Notes under the pieces: generated by a model | What the model was told of the DNA's origin: nothing | Databases searched by the model: none | The model's input: the letters and a program-made list of their open reading frames with translations, nothing else | Shown here: positions 1 through 6,308 of the stretch, one piece after another | Layout: each line of letters opens with the position of its first letter | Numbering within the stretch: the stretch's first letter is position 1 | Assembly (NCBI GenBank): GCA_035545535.1 | Contig: DASZYF010000099.1 | Coordinates: 1-8,046 of the forward strand | DNA from: DASZYF01 sp035545535 | GTDB taxonomy: Bacteria; Actinomycetota; Actinomycetes; Mycobacteriales; CAJCIY01 | DNA: 8,046 nt | Direction of reading: 5' to 3' | Made by a program: the position numbers and the translations under genes

Positions 1-955
1 AGGAGATGACCTCGGCCTTGATGAAGCCCTTCTCGAAGTCGGTGTGGATCACGCCGGCCGCCTCGGGCGCCTTGGCGCCGCGGCGGATGGTCCACGCCCG
101 TGACTCCTTCGGGCCGGCGGTGAGGAACGTCTGCAGCCCGAGCAGCTCGAACCCGGTGCGGGCGAGCTGGTCGAGCCCACTCTCGGTGACGCCGTAGGAC
201 GCGAGCATCTCCGCGGCGTCGGCCGCGTCCAGCTCGACGAGCTCGGCCTCGACCTTCGCGCACAGCACGACGGCGGGCGCGGGCGCGACGACCTGCGCGA
301 GCTCCTCGACGAGCGCGGGGTCGCCGAGCTGGTCCTCGCCGACGTTGAACGCGTAGAGGAACGGCTTGTTCGTGAGGAGGAACAGCTCGCGCAGCGCGGT
401 CGGGTCGATGTCCGTCGCCGACGAGAGCGGCCGGCCCTCGTCGAGCACCTTGCGGGCCTCCTGCGCCGCGGCCAGCGTCGCCTTCGCGTCCGCGCTGCCC
501 TTCGCCTCACGCTCGAGCCGCGGGATGCGGGCCTCGAGCGTCTGCAGGTCGGCGAGGATGAGCTCGGTGTTGATGGTCTCGACGTCGTCCTTCGGCGAGA
601 CCTTGCCGTCAACGTGCACCACGTCGCCGTCGTCGAACGCGCGCACGACCTGGCAGATGGCGTTCGCCTCGCGGATGTGGGCGAGGAACTGGTTGCCCAG
701 CCCCTCCCCCTCGCTGGCCCCGCGGACGATGCCGGCGATGTCGGTGAACGACACGGTGGCGGGCACGACCTTCTCGCTCTTGAACAGGTCGGCGAGCACC
801 TGCAGCCGCGGGTCCGGGAGCCCGACCACGCCGACGTTGGGCTCGATGGTCGCGAACGGGTAGTTGGCCGCCAGGGCGTTGCCCTTGGTCAGAGCGTTGA
901 AGAGGGTCGACTTGCCCACGTTGGGCAGGCCGACGATGCCGATCGAGAGCGCCAC
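1..955 (-). CDS. ychF: Redox-regulated ATPase YchF (Obg family), 3' end missing
   Basis: YchF (OLA1 family) is a cytoplasmic, ribosome-associated P-loop ATPase linked to translation and stress response. 318 residues are visible; the family is usually about 360, so roughly the last 45 residues (most of the TGS domain) lie outside the window. The start is GTG at 955, giving the family N-terminus MALSIGIVGLPNVGKST with the Walker A motif at residues 9-17. G3 is DIAG at 72-75, followed by Ile-Val where Ras-type GTPases have the catalytic Gln, typical of HAS-type NTPases. The specificity motif is NVGE (204-207), the NxxE form that gives this family ATP rather than GTP preference. The conserved SEGEGLGNQFL segment follows G3. 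The last visible residues (HTDFEKGFIKAEVIS) are the start of the TGS region. There is no SD; a -10 hexamer lies 8 nt before the GTG, suggesting near-leaderless expression. It is divergent from rmuC. Confidence 0.97.
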   Translation of the reverse strand, partial: MALSIGIVGLPNVGKSTLFNALTKGNALAANYPFATIEPNVGVVGLPDPRLQVLADLFKSEKVVPATVSFTDIAGIVRGASEGEGLGNQFLAHIREANAICQVVRAFDDGDVVHVDGKVSPKDDVETINTELILADLQTLEARIPRLEREAKGSADAKATLAAAQEARKVLDEGRPLSSATDIDPTALRELFLLTNKPFLYAFNVGEDQLGDPALVEELAQVVAPAPAVVLCAKVEAELVELDAADAAEMLASYGVTESGLDQLARTGFELLGLQTFLTAGPKESRAWTIRRGAKAPEAAGVIHTDFEKGFIKAEVIS

Positions 956-963
956 GTCCGGTG

Positions 964-969
964 ACGCTA
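964..969 (-). promoter_or_regulatory. Candidate -10 hexamer (TAGCGT) for ychF
   Basis: Read on the minus strand, TAGCGT fits the actinobacterial TAnnnT -10 consensus and ends 8 nt before the ychF GTG. A transcription start 6-8 nt after the hexamer would fall at or within a base or two of the start codon, so the mRNA would be leaderless or nearly so. No SD and no clear -35 are seen. Confidence 0.45.
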
Positions 970-1041
970 CTTACTCGCGGATCGGGGCTTCCCGGCGCGC
1001 CGCTCGTCGGTCTGTCGGAGCCCTCTGCCACCGTCGTCCCC

Positions 1042-2433
1042 ATGACCACCGCCGTCGTCGCCTTCCTCACGGCCGTCCTGGCCGGCGCGCTCGGCTGGGC
1101 CCTCGGTTCGCGCCGCGCGGAGCCCGCGCTCGCCCGGGCCGTCGAGGCCGAGTGCGGCCGGGCCGACGCCGAGAGCCAGCGCGCCGATGCCGAGGCCCGC
1201 GCGGCCGCGGCCGACGCCGCCCGCATGGCGATCAACCAGCAGCGCGACCAGCAGCAGGCCTGGCTCGAGGACCGCTTCAAGGCCGTCAGCGGCGAGGCGC
1301 TGGCCGCCGCCACCCGCCAGCTCGCCGAGCTGCACGAGCTCACGCAGCGCCAGACCACCACTGCGTCCAACGCCGCGCTCTCCGAGCTCGTCGGCCCCCT
1401 GCGCACCAAGCTCACCGAGGTCGAGGCGCAGATGCGCGAGCTCGAGCAGGCGCGCACGTCGGCCTACGCCGGGTTGCGGGCGCAGGTCGGCGAGATGCAG
1501 CGCACCTCCGAGCACCTGCGCACGGAGACCGCGACGCTCGTCACCGCGCTGCGCGCGCCCCAGACGCGGGGTCGGTGGGGCGAGATGCAGCTGCGCCGTG
1601 TCCTCGAGACCGCCGGCGCGCTCGAGCACTGCGACTTCGTCGAGCAGGACACCGTCCGCAGCGACGACTCCGTGCTGCGGCCCGACGCCGTCGTGCGGCT
1701 CGTCGGGGGCAAGTCGGTCGTCGTCGACAGCAAGGTCCCGTTCGCCGCCTACCTCGAGGCGATGGAGGCGCGCGACGACTCCACCCGCGAGGAGCGGCGC
1801 AAGGCGCACGCGCGCCACTTCCGCGACCACATCCGCAAGCTCTCGGACAAGGCGTACTGGAGCCGCTACGACGCCTCTCCCGAGTTCGTCGTGATGTTCG
1901 TGCCGGCCGATGCGTTCCTCGACGCCGCGCTGCAGATCGACCCCCTGCTGCAGGAGGCGGCCTTCGCGGCCAACGTCGTGCTGGCCACGCCGTCGACACT
2001 CGTCGCGCTGCTGCGCACCGTCGCCTACACGTGGCGCCAGGACGCGCTCGCCGCCAACGCGCGCGAGGTCGCCGATCTCGGCCGCGAGCTCTACGAGCGG
2101 CTGGCCACGCTGTCCGGCCACGTCGACAAGCTCGGCCGCTCGCTCACCTCGTCGGTGAAGTCCTACAACGACGCGGTCGGCTCGCTCGAGGGTCGCGTCC
2201 TCGTGACCGCCCGCAAGCTCGCCGAGCTGAAGGTCACCGAGCGGGACCTCCCCGGACCGGAGCAGGTCGAGGTCGCCACCCGCACCCTGTCCGCACCTGA
2301 GCTCGTCGACGCCCGCAACAGCCGCAAGCCCGGTGACCGGGGCGAGATCGCCATCATCACGGCGATCGACGAGCACGCGACGCTCGCCGCCGGCTCCGAC
2401 GACGGCGACGTCAGCCTGTTCGAGACCGGCTGA
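1042..2433 (+). CDS. rmuC: DNA recombination protein RmuC
   Basis: RmuC family protein of 463 residues, implicated in limiting recombination at inverted repeats and predicted to have a PD-(D/E)XK nuclease-like core. Residues 4-22 form an N-terminal membrane anchor, followed by Arg/Lys. Residues about 28-165 are Ala/Glu/Gln/Arg-rich coiled coil. The conserved RmuC core begins at RGRWGEMQLRRVLE (176-189) and continues through PDAVVRL (214-220) and VVVDSKVP (226-233, with Asp229 and Lys231 in the putative nuclease motif). YWSRYDASPEFVVMFVPADAF starts at 272. A second helical region and a poorly conserved acidic tail close the protein. The ATG at 1042 is chosen because the hydrophobic anchor follows at once. 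The frame stays open upstream to a GTG at 961, but that would add 27 unconserved residues overlapping the ychF promoter. No good SD is visible. The reading frame is intact. Nuclease activity is inferred from the family fold, not shown here. Confidence 0.95.
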   Translation: MTTAVVAFLTAVLAGALGWALGSRRAEPALARAVEAECGRADAESQRADAEARAAAADAARMAINQQRDQQQAWLEDRFKAVSGEALAAATRQLAELHELTQRQTTTASNAALSELVGPLRTKLTEVEAQMRELEQARTSAYAGLRAQVGEMQRTSEHLRTETATLVTALRAPQTRGRWGEMQLRRVLETAGALEHCDFVEQDTVRSDDSVLRPDAVVRLVGGKSVVVDSKVPFAAYLEAMEARDDSTREERRKAHARHFRDHIRKLSDKAYWSRYDASPEFVVMFVPADAFLDAALQIDPLLQEAAFAANVVLATPSTLVALLRTVAYTWRQDALAANAREVADLGRELYERLATLSGHVDKLGRSLTSSVKSYNDAVGSLEGRVLVTARKLAELKVTERDLPGPEQVEVATRTLSAPELVDARNSRKPGDRGEIAIITAIDEHATLAAGSDDGDVSLFETG

Positions 2434-2445
2434 CCGGAGCGAACG

Positions 2446-2505
2446 CCCCGGGGGCCGTCTCCGGGTGCACGGCCCCCACCGCACCCCCGGAGACGGCGAC
2501 CGGGG
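2446..2505 (+). terminator. Large GC-rich hairpin downstream of rmuC, probable terminator
   Basis: A near-perfect 60-nt stem-loop starts 12 nt after the rmuC stop. Paired arms are 2446-2451 with 2500-2505 (6 bp), a 2x2 internal loop, 2454-2465 with 2486-2497 (12 bp, GCCGTCTCCGGG against its complement), then 2466-2468 with 2481-2483 after a 2-nt bulge. That makes 21 bp. No T-tract follows, which is common for actinobacterial terminators. A competing 9-bp stem (2450-2458 with 2469-2477) uses the same left-arm bases, so two folds exclude each other. Termination is inferred. Confidence 0.65.
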
Positions 2506-2522
2506 AGGCCCTCTCGGGCCCT

Positions 2523-2548
2523 CGTGCGCGTGCCCCCACACGCGCATG
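2523..2548 (+). terminator. Second hairpin in the rmuC-DUF6542 gap
   Basis: A 10-bp stem (2523-2532 with 2539-2548, one G-U pair; core TGCGCGTG/CACGCGCA) closes a 6-nt loop, CCCCCA. It lies 17 nt after the larger hairpin and about 85 nt before the promoter of the next gene. It may be a back-up terminator. There is no T-tract. Confidence 0.45.
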
Positions 2549-2632
2549 CCGAGCGTGTCGAAGCGGCGGCCGCCTGTCTGTGATCCACATCTCGGGAGGG
2601 GTGTCGGCGTCCGGACAGCGGGGAATCGGTTC

Positions 2633-2638
2633 TACGGT
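2633..2638 (+). promoter_or_regulatory. Candidate -10 hexamer (TACGGT) for the DUF6542 gene
   Basis: TACGGT matches TAnnnT and ends exactly 7 nt before the GTG at 2646, placing the likely transcription start on or beside the start codon. No SD precedes this GTG. The -35 is not clear; a palindrome GTCCGGAC (2609-2616) sits where a -35 or an operator could be. Confidence 0.5.
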
Positions 2639-2645
2639 GAGTGGC

Positions 2646-3137
2646 GTGACGCTCGTCGACACCCGACGCCCGAGCACGGCGAACCGACCCTCCGGTCCCA
2701 CGCGTCCCGCCAGCACCGCTGCCCCGGCAACGGGGACCCTGGTCCACGCGGCCCACGCGCGCCGCACGTTCGCGCTGCCCGGGAGCATCGGCATCGCGCT
2801 GGGCGCGGGCATCGTCGGCATCGTCATCGGCCTCGCGCGCGGCGACGTCACCACCCGCGTCGTGCCCCTCGCGTACGTCGCGGGCTGCATCGGCGCGAGC
2901 CTCGCCTGCCGCCGGGCCGACCTGCGCCGGCTGCTCGTGGCGCTGCCGCTCGTCTGGTTCGTGCTGGCCGTCGGCGCGAGCGTCGCCGACGTGATCCGCC
3001 TCGGCACGCCGATGGGCATCACCAGCCTGGGTGTGCCCGCCGGCGAGCTCGCCGTGCTCGACGCCCCCTACCTGTGGCTGGGCGTGGCCGTCGCGTTCCT
3101 CATCGCCGCGGCCCGCCGCGGCGTCGCCCGCTCCTGA
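2646..3137 (+). CDS. Four-helix membrane protein, DUF6542-like
   Basis: Hypothetical integral membrane protein of 163 residues. Residues 1-40 are Pro/Thr/Arg/Ala-rich and look disordered and cytoplasmic, ending in a basic stretch (HARR). Four hydrophobic segments follow: about 44-64 (LPGSIGIALGAGIVGIVIGLA), 72-88, 96-117 (LLVALPLVWFVLAVGASVADVI) and 141-156 (PYLWLGVAVAFLIAAA). The loop between helices 3 and 4 is Gly/Pro-rich. This architecture, and the position between ychF and ispH, match the actinobacterial DUF6542 family (a protein sits here in Mycobacterium, Rv1111c as I recall). No catalytic motif is visible and no function is known to me. The GTG at 2646 is preferred for its -10 spacing; an in-frame GTG at 2637 overlaps that hexamer. 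The TGA stop lies inside the first copy of a tandem repeat, and the gene converges on ispH 60 nt away. Confidence 0.85.
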   Translation: MTLVDTRRPSTANRPSGPTRPASTAAPATGTLVHAAHARRTFALPGSIGIALGAGIVGIVIGLARGDVTTRVVPLAYVAGCIGASLACRRADLRRLLVALPLVWFVLAVGASVADVIRLGTPMGITSLGVPAGELAVLDAPYLWLGVAVAFLIAAARRGVARS

Positions 3138-3187
3138 TCGAGCCGCCTGACCGAGCCTTCCGACCGAGCCTTCCGACCGAGCCCTCC
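3136..3187. repeat. 13-bp tandem repeat at the DUF6542/ispH convergent junction
   Basis: Unit GACCGAGCCTTCC occurs at 3149-3161 and 3162-3174 (identical) and 3175-3187 (one mismatch). A more diverged copy at 3136-3148 overlaps the DUF6542 stop codon. The array fills most of the 60-nt gap before the ispH stop at 3198. No hairpin was found inside the array. Confidence 0.85.
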
Positions 3188-3197
3188 GAACGAGAGC

Positions 3198-4157
3198 TCA
3201 GCCGGCGCGCAGGTCGCGCCGCAGCTCCGGCGGCAACGCGAAGATCAGCTTCTCCTCCGCCGAGGTGACCTCCTCGACGTCGGCGTAGCCGCGCTCCGCG
3301 AGCCACGCGAGCAGGTCGGTCACGAGGATCTCCGGCACCGACGCGCCGCTGGTGACGCCGACGGTCGCGACACCGTCGAGCCAGGCCTCCTCGACCGCCG
3401 ACGCGTCGTCGACCAGGTGGGCCGCGGCGGCGCCCTGCTCGAGCGCCACCTCGACGAGGCGCACCGAGTTCGACGAGTTGCGCGAGCCGACCACGAGCAC
3501 CAGGTCGCAGCGCGGGGCGATCACCTTCACGGCCGCCTGGCGGTTCTGCGTCGCGTAGCAGATGTCGTCGCTCGGCGGGTCGGCCAGGTGCGGGAAGCGC
3601 GCACGCAGCGCGTCGACCGTCGCCTTGGTCTCGTCGACCGAGAGCGTCGTCTGCGAGAGCCAGACGAGGCGCGAGGGGTCCGGCACGTCGACGGTGGCCG
3701 CCTCCGCCGGACCGTCGACGAGCACGACGCTGTCGGGCGCCTCACCCATCGTGCCGACGACCTCTTCATGACCTTCGTGGCCGATCAGCACGATCTGCCG
3801 GCCGTCGGCCGCGAAGCGCCTCGCCTCGGCATGCACCTTGGTGACCAGCGGGCAGGTGGCATCGATGGTGCGCAGGCCACGCTCGGCGGCCTCCTGGTGC
3901 ACGACGGGTGCGACGCCGTGCGCGCTGAAGATCACGGTCGAGCCCTCGGGGACCTCGGCGTTCTCCTCGACGAAGATCGCCCCGCGCCGCTCGAGCGCCG
4001 CCACGACGTGGGAGTTGTGCACGATCTGCTTGCGCACGTAGATGGGCGGGCCGTACCGGTCGAGCGCCTCCTCGACCGTCTGCACCGCCCGGTCGACACC
4101 CGCGCAGTAGCCGCGGGGCGCGGCGAGCAGCACCGTGCCTTGCTGTCGCGCGCTCAC
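3198..4157 (-). CDS. ispH: 4-hydroxy-3-methylbut-2-enyl diphosphate reductase (IspH/LytB)
   Basis: Last enzyme of the MEP pathway: a cytoplasmic iron-sulfur reductase converting HMBPP to IPP and DMAPP. At 319 residues it matches the family length (E. coli, 316). The three cluster-binding cysteines are present: Cys18 (PRGYCAGV), Cys102 (DATCPLV) and Cys200 (DDICYATQNR). Substrate-site residues are also recognisable: His47 (VHN), His80 (FSAHG), GHEGHEEV (126-133, holding the His/Glu pair equivalent to E. coli His124/Glu126), SQTTLSVDET (168-177) and SRNSSNS (225-231). The GTG at 4157 is chosen because the conserved LLAAPRGYCAGV begins ten residues later and a -10 hexamer lies 7 nt upstream. The frame remains open to an ATG at 4226, but the extra 23 residues are not family-like. 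There is no SD. It is divergent from the 4274 gene and convergent with the DUF6542 gene. Confidence 0.98.
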   Translation of the reverse strand: MSARQQGTVLLAAPRGYCAGVDRAVQTVEEALDRYGPPIYVRKQIVHNSHVVAALERRGAIFVEENAEVPEGSTVIFSAHGVAPVVHQEAAERGLRTIDATCPLVTKVHAEARRFAADGRQIVLIGHEGHEEVVGTMGEAPDSVVLVDGPAEAATVDVPDPSRLVWLSQTTLSVDETKATVDALRARFPHLADPPSDDICYATQNRQAAVKVIAPRCDLVLVVGSRNSSNSVRLVEVALEQGAAAAHLVDDASAVEEAWLDGVATVGVTSGASVPEILVTDLLAWLAERGYADVEEVTSAEEKLIFALPPELRRDLRAG

Positions 4158-4164
4158 AACCGTG

Positions 4165-4170
4165 ATCGTA
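4165..4170 (-). promoter_or_regulatory. Candidate -10 hexamer (TACGAT) for ispH
   Basis: On the minus strand TACGAT ends 7 nt before the ispH GTG, the same spacing as for the DUF6542 gene, so the mRNA is probably leaderless. A weak -35 candidate (AGGACG) lies 16 nt upstream. The hexamer overlaps one arm of a small inverted repeat, TGATCG (4163-4168) and CGATCA (4177-4182), which could be an operator or chance. Confidence 0.5.
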
Positions 4171-4263
4171 GGCGGCCGATCAGGCCCGTCCTGCGCGGCT
4201 GCGGCATGATCCGGAGTACCGAACATCCGGAGCAGCCACCGGAGCCGGACGACGTGACGAAGC

Positions 4264-4269
4264 GAGGAG
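4264..4269 (+). promoter_or_regulatory. Ribosome binding site for the 4274 gene
   Basis: GAGGAG lies 4 nt before the GTG at 4274. It is the only good SD in the 116-nt ispH/4274 divergent gap and supports this start. Confidence 0.6.
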
Positions 4270-4273
4270 TGAC

Positions 4274-4822
4274 GTGCCCGACCTGAAGGAGACCATCGGC
4301 GAGCCGCTGAAGAAGGTGGCGTTCACCGGTCTGGGCAAGGTGATGACCTTCGTCGCCGACCCGAAGAAGGCGCTCAAGGAGGCGCCGGCGGCGGCCAAGC
4401 AGCTGCCGACGAAGGTCGCGACCACCGCGCTCGTGACGATCTACAAGATCCGGCACCGCAACGACGCGCCCGTCACCCCGCCCGCACCCGCGAAGCCGGC
4501 GGCCGCGCCCGCGCAGGCCGCCGAGGAGCCGGCCGAGAAGCCCGCACCGGTGAAGGCCACCGCCAAGGCTCCGGCGAAGGCCGCTGCCAAGAAGGCGACC
4601 GCGAAGAAGGCGGCCCCCAAGAAGGTCCCCGCGAAGAAGCCGGCGACGGTCGAGGACCCCGAGACCGAGGACCCGAAGGACGGACCGGTGCCCGCGCAGG
4701 CCGCGGACGAGGCGCTCGCCGAGGCCGCCGCCACGCCGCCGGCCGACGAGACGCCCGCCCCGGCCGACGGCGTCGTGAACGAGGCCGCCGCACCCGCGCT
4801 GTTCAGCGACTCCGACCAGTAG
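4274..4822 (+). CDS. Small Ala/Lys/Pro-rich protein upstream of xseA, function unknown
   Basis: I do not recognise a catalytic family. The 182-residue protein has three zones. Residues 1-60 are Lys-rich with amphipathic-helix character, including LGKVMTFVADPKKALKEA and a hydrophobic patch VATTALVTIYKIRHR. Residues 93-125 are a Lys/Ala/Pro tract containing four tandem pentads (AKKAT, AKKAA, PKKVP, AKKPA at 105-124), like the tails of actinobacterial HU/HupS or HBHA-type proteins. Residues 126-182 are acidic and Ala/Pro-rich, probably disordered. In mycobacteria the gene beside xseA and divergent from ispH (Rv1109c as I recall) has been labelled lipid-droplet-associated; position and the amphipathic N-terminus suggest an equivalent, but I cannot confirm homology. 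DNA, polyanion or membrane-surface binding are alternatives. The start is GTG with GAGGAG 4 nt upstream. It is probably the first gene of an operon with xseA, 17 nt downstream. Confidence 0.85.
   Translation: MPDLKETIGEPLKKVAFTGLGKVMTFVADPKKALKEAPAAAKQLPTKVATTALVTIYKIRHRNDAPVTPPAPAKPAAAPAQAAEEPAEKPAPVKATAKAPAKAAAKKATAKKAAPKKVPAKKPATVEDPETEDPKDGPVPAQAADEALAEAAATPPADETPAPADGVVNEAAAPALFSDSDQ
4586..4645 (+). repeat. 15-bp coding repeats encoding [A/P]KK-x-x pentads
   Basis: Four consecutive imperfect 15-bp units, each carrying AAG AAG at the same place, encode the tandem Lys-Lys pentads at residues 105-124 of the host protein. Such arrays commonly vary in copy number between strains; that is an inference here. 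Confidence 0.7.
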
Positions 4823-4839
4823 CGCCGGAGCGCCCACGG

Positions 4840-6051
4840 GTGCCTGCCCAGACGAGCGCCGAGTCGCCGCTCCCGGTGCGCACGGTCGCCCGGATGATCG
4901 GCGACTACATCGCGCGGCTGGGCCGCGTGTGGATCGAGGGCCAGGTCACCGAGCTGCGCCAGCGGCCCGGGTCGGCCACGGTCTTCCTGGTGCTGCGCGA
5001 CCCGGTGGCCAACGTGAGCCTGCCGATGTCGTGCAACCGGGCGGTGCTCGGCACGGTGGTGCCGCCGCTCGCCGACGGCGCCCGCGTCGTCGTCGACGCG
5101 AAGCCGGACTTCTGGCTGCAGCAGGGCCGTCTCACCCTCACCGCGTTCGAGATCCGCCCGGTCGGCGTCGGCGAGCTGCTCGCGCGGCTCGAGCGGCTCA
5201 AGGCGCAGCTCACGGCCGAGGGCCTGTTCGCCGCCGAGCGCAAGAAGCGGCTGCCGTTCCTGCCGCGCACCGTCGGCCTCATCTGCGGGCGGGAGAGCGC
5301 CGCCGAGCGCGACGTCGTCGAGACCGCGCGGCGGCGCTGGCCGGGCGTCGCGTTCCGCATCAAGGAGGTCGCCGTGCAGGGCGGCCTCGCCGTCGAGCAG
5401 GTGACGGACGCGCTGCGCGCGCTCGACCGGGACCCCGACGTCGACGTGATCGTCATAGCCCGCGGCGGCGGCAGCACCGAGGACCTGTTGCCGTTCAGCG
5501 ACGAGTCGCTGGTCCGGGCCGTCGCGGCCGCCGCGACCCCCGTCGTGTCCGCGATCGGTCACGAACCCGACTCCCCGCTCCTCGACCACGTCGCCGACGT
5601 GCGCGCCGCGACACCCACCGATGCCGGCCGCCGCGTAGTGCCGGACGTCGGTGAGGAGCTGGCCCGCGTGCACGGACTGCTCGACCGGGCGACCCGCGTG
5701 GTGCGGCACCGCCACGACGCGGAGCAGCGCTGGCTCGCGCAGGTCCGGCAGCGGCCGTCGCTCGCGGCCCCGGACCGGGCGCTCGGTGAGCGCACCGCCG
5801 ACGTCGTGCGGCTGCGCGCCCGCGCGGACCGCTGCGTCCGCACCGCGTACGAGAGCGCGGTCGCGTCGCTCGCGCACGCCTCGGCACAGGTGCGGGCGCT
5901 GTCGCCGCAGGCGACGCTCGATCGCGGCTACGCCGTCGTGCAGCGGAGGGAGGACGACGCGGTCGTGCGGGACCCCGCCGAGGCGCCCGACGGCACGGCA
6001 CTGCGGCTGCGCGTCGCGGGGGGCGAGGTCCCCGCGCGGTCCGGCCTCTGA
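4840..6051 (+). CDS. xseA: Exodeoxyribonuclease VII large subunit
   Basis: Catalytic large subunit of exonuclease VII, which degrades single-stranded DNA to oligonucleotides in both directions together with XseB in the cytoplasm. It has 403 residues, a normal length. Residues about 10-110 form the OB-fold DNA-binding domain (VWIEGQVTELRQRPGSATVFLVLRD). The catalytic domain follows, with LPFLPRTVGLICGRESAAERDV, then RGGGSTEDLLPFSDE (from 208) and SAIGHEPDSPLLDHVADVRAATPTDA (from 237; His241 and Asp244 in the conserved GHExD motif). A helical Arg-rich segment and the conserved LDRGYAVVQ near residue 365 close it. The HEPDSPLLD variant is the usual actinobacterial form. The start is GTG with GGAG 9 nt upstream, 17 nt after the preceding stop, which fits an operon. 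One rare ATA Ile codon occurs at 5455, just before the RGGGS motif. The frame is intact. Confidence 0.98.
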   Translation: MPAQTSAESPLPVRTVARMIGDYIARLGRVWIEGQVTELRQRPGSATVFLVLRDPVANVSLPMSCNRAVLGTVVPPLADGARVVVDAKPDFWLQQGRLTLTAFEIRPVGVGELLARLERLKAQLTAEGLFAAERKKRLPFLPRTVGLICGRESAAERDVVETARRRWPGVAFRIKEVAVQGGLAVEQVTDALRALDRDPDVDVIVIARGGGSTEDLLPFSDESLVRAVAAAATPVVSAIGHEPDSPLLDHVADVRAATPTDAGRRVVPDVGEELARVHGLLDRATRVVRHRHDAEQRWLAQVRQRPSLAAPDRALGERTADVVRLRARADRCVRTAYESAVASLAHASAQVRALSPQATLDRGYAVVQRREDDAVVRDPAEAPDGTALRLRVAGGEVPARSGL

Positions 6052-6074
6052 CCGGCCGTACGCTCCCACCTGCC

Positions 6075-6308
6075 ATGAGCGCCGATCCTTCGAGCAGCGA
6101 CCACCCCTCCGGCGACGTCGCGCAGCTGTCCTACGAGCAGGCCCGCGCGGAGCTCGAGGAGGTCGTGCAGGCGCTCGAGGCGGGCGGCACCACGCTCGAG
6201 GAGTCGCTCGCGCTGTGGGAGCGCGGGCAGGCCCTCGCGACCGTCTGCCAGGAGCGGCTCGACGGCGTGCGGGCCCGGCTGGGCGCCGCCCTCGAGCAGA
6301 ACGGCTAG
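6075..6308 (+). CDS. xseB: Exodeoxyribonuclease VII small subunit
   Basis: Small subunit of exonuclease VII, a short helical protein; several copies bind each XseA. At 77 residues it matches the family. The diagnostic pattern is present: LSYEQARAELEEVVQALEAGGTTLEESLALWERGQALATVCQERLDGVRARL (residues about 18-69), two antiparallel helices around the GGTTLEESL turn. The N-terminal 17 residues are Ser/Asp/Pro-rich and likely disordered. The ATG lies 23 nt after the xseA stop. No SD is apparent; a TACGCT hexamer at 6059-6064 ends 10 nt before the ATG and might give a weak internal promoter, although co-transcription with xseA is the simpler reading. The TAG stop falls inside the first unit of a 14-bp tandem repeat. 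Confidence 0.97.
   Translation: MSADPSSSDHPSGDVAQLSYEQARAELEEVVQALEAGGTTLEESLALWERGQALATVCQERLDGVRARLGAALEQNG

Noticed and set aside
961..1041. 27-residue N-terminal extension of RmuC from GTG 961
   Set aside because: It has no family similarity, would displace the membrane anchor from the N-terminus and overlaps the ychF promoter.
967..2547. 526-codon open frame on the minus strand opposite rmuC
   Set aside because: Low-complexity Gly/Arg/Leu/Glu product with no motif; rmuC on the plus strand is well supported. High GC suppresses stop codons on the opposite strand.
2434..2645. A small gene in the rmuC-DUF6542 gap
   Set aside because: No open frame with an SD or conserved-looking product was found; the space is taken by two hairpins and a promoter.
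3104..3123. 8-bp hairpin (CGCCGCGG/CCGCGGCG) as a terminator
   Set aside because: It lies inside the last codons of the DUF6542 gene, encodes the normal end of a helix (IAAARRG), and such GC palindromes are frequent in coding DNA of this composition.
3417..4286. 289-codon plus-strand open frame opposite ispH
   Set aside because: His/Arg/Asp-rich shadow; ispH has all three cluster cysteines and the correct length.
4441..6069. 542-codon open frame on the minus strand opposite xseA and the 4274 gene
   Set aside because: It is the GC-frame shadow of xseA: composition is Arg/His/Ala-rich with no domain, while the opposite strand encodes full XseA motifs.
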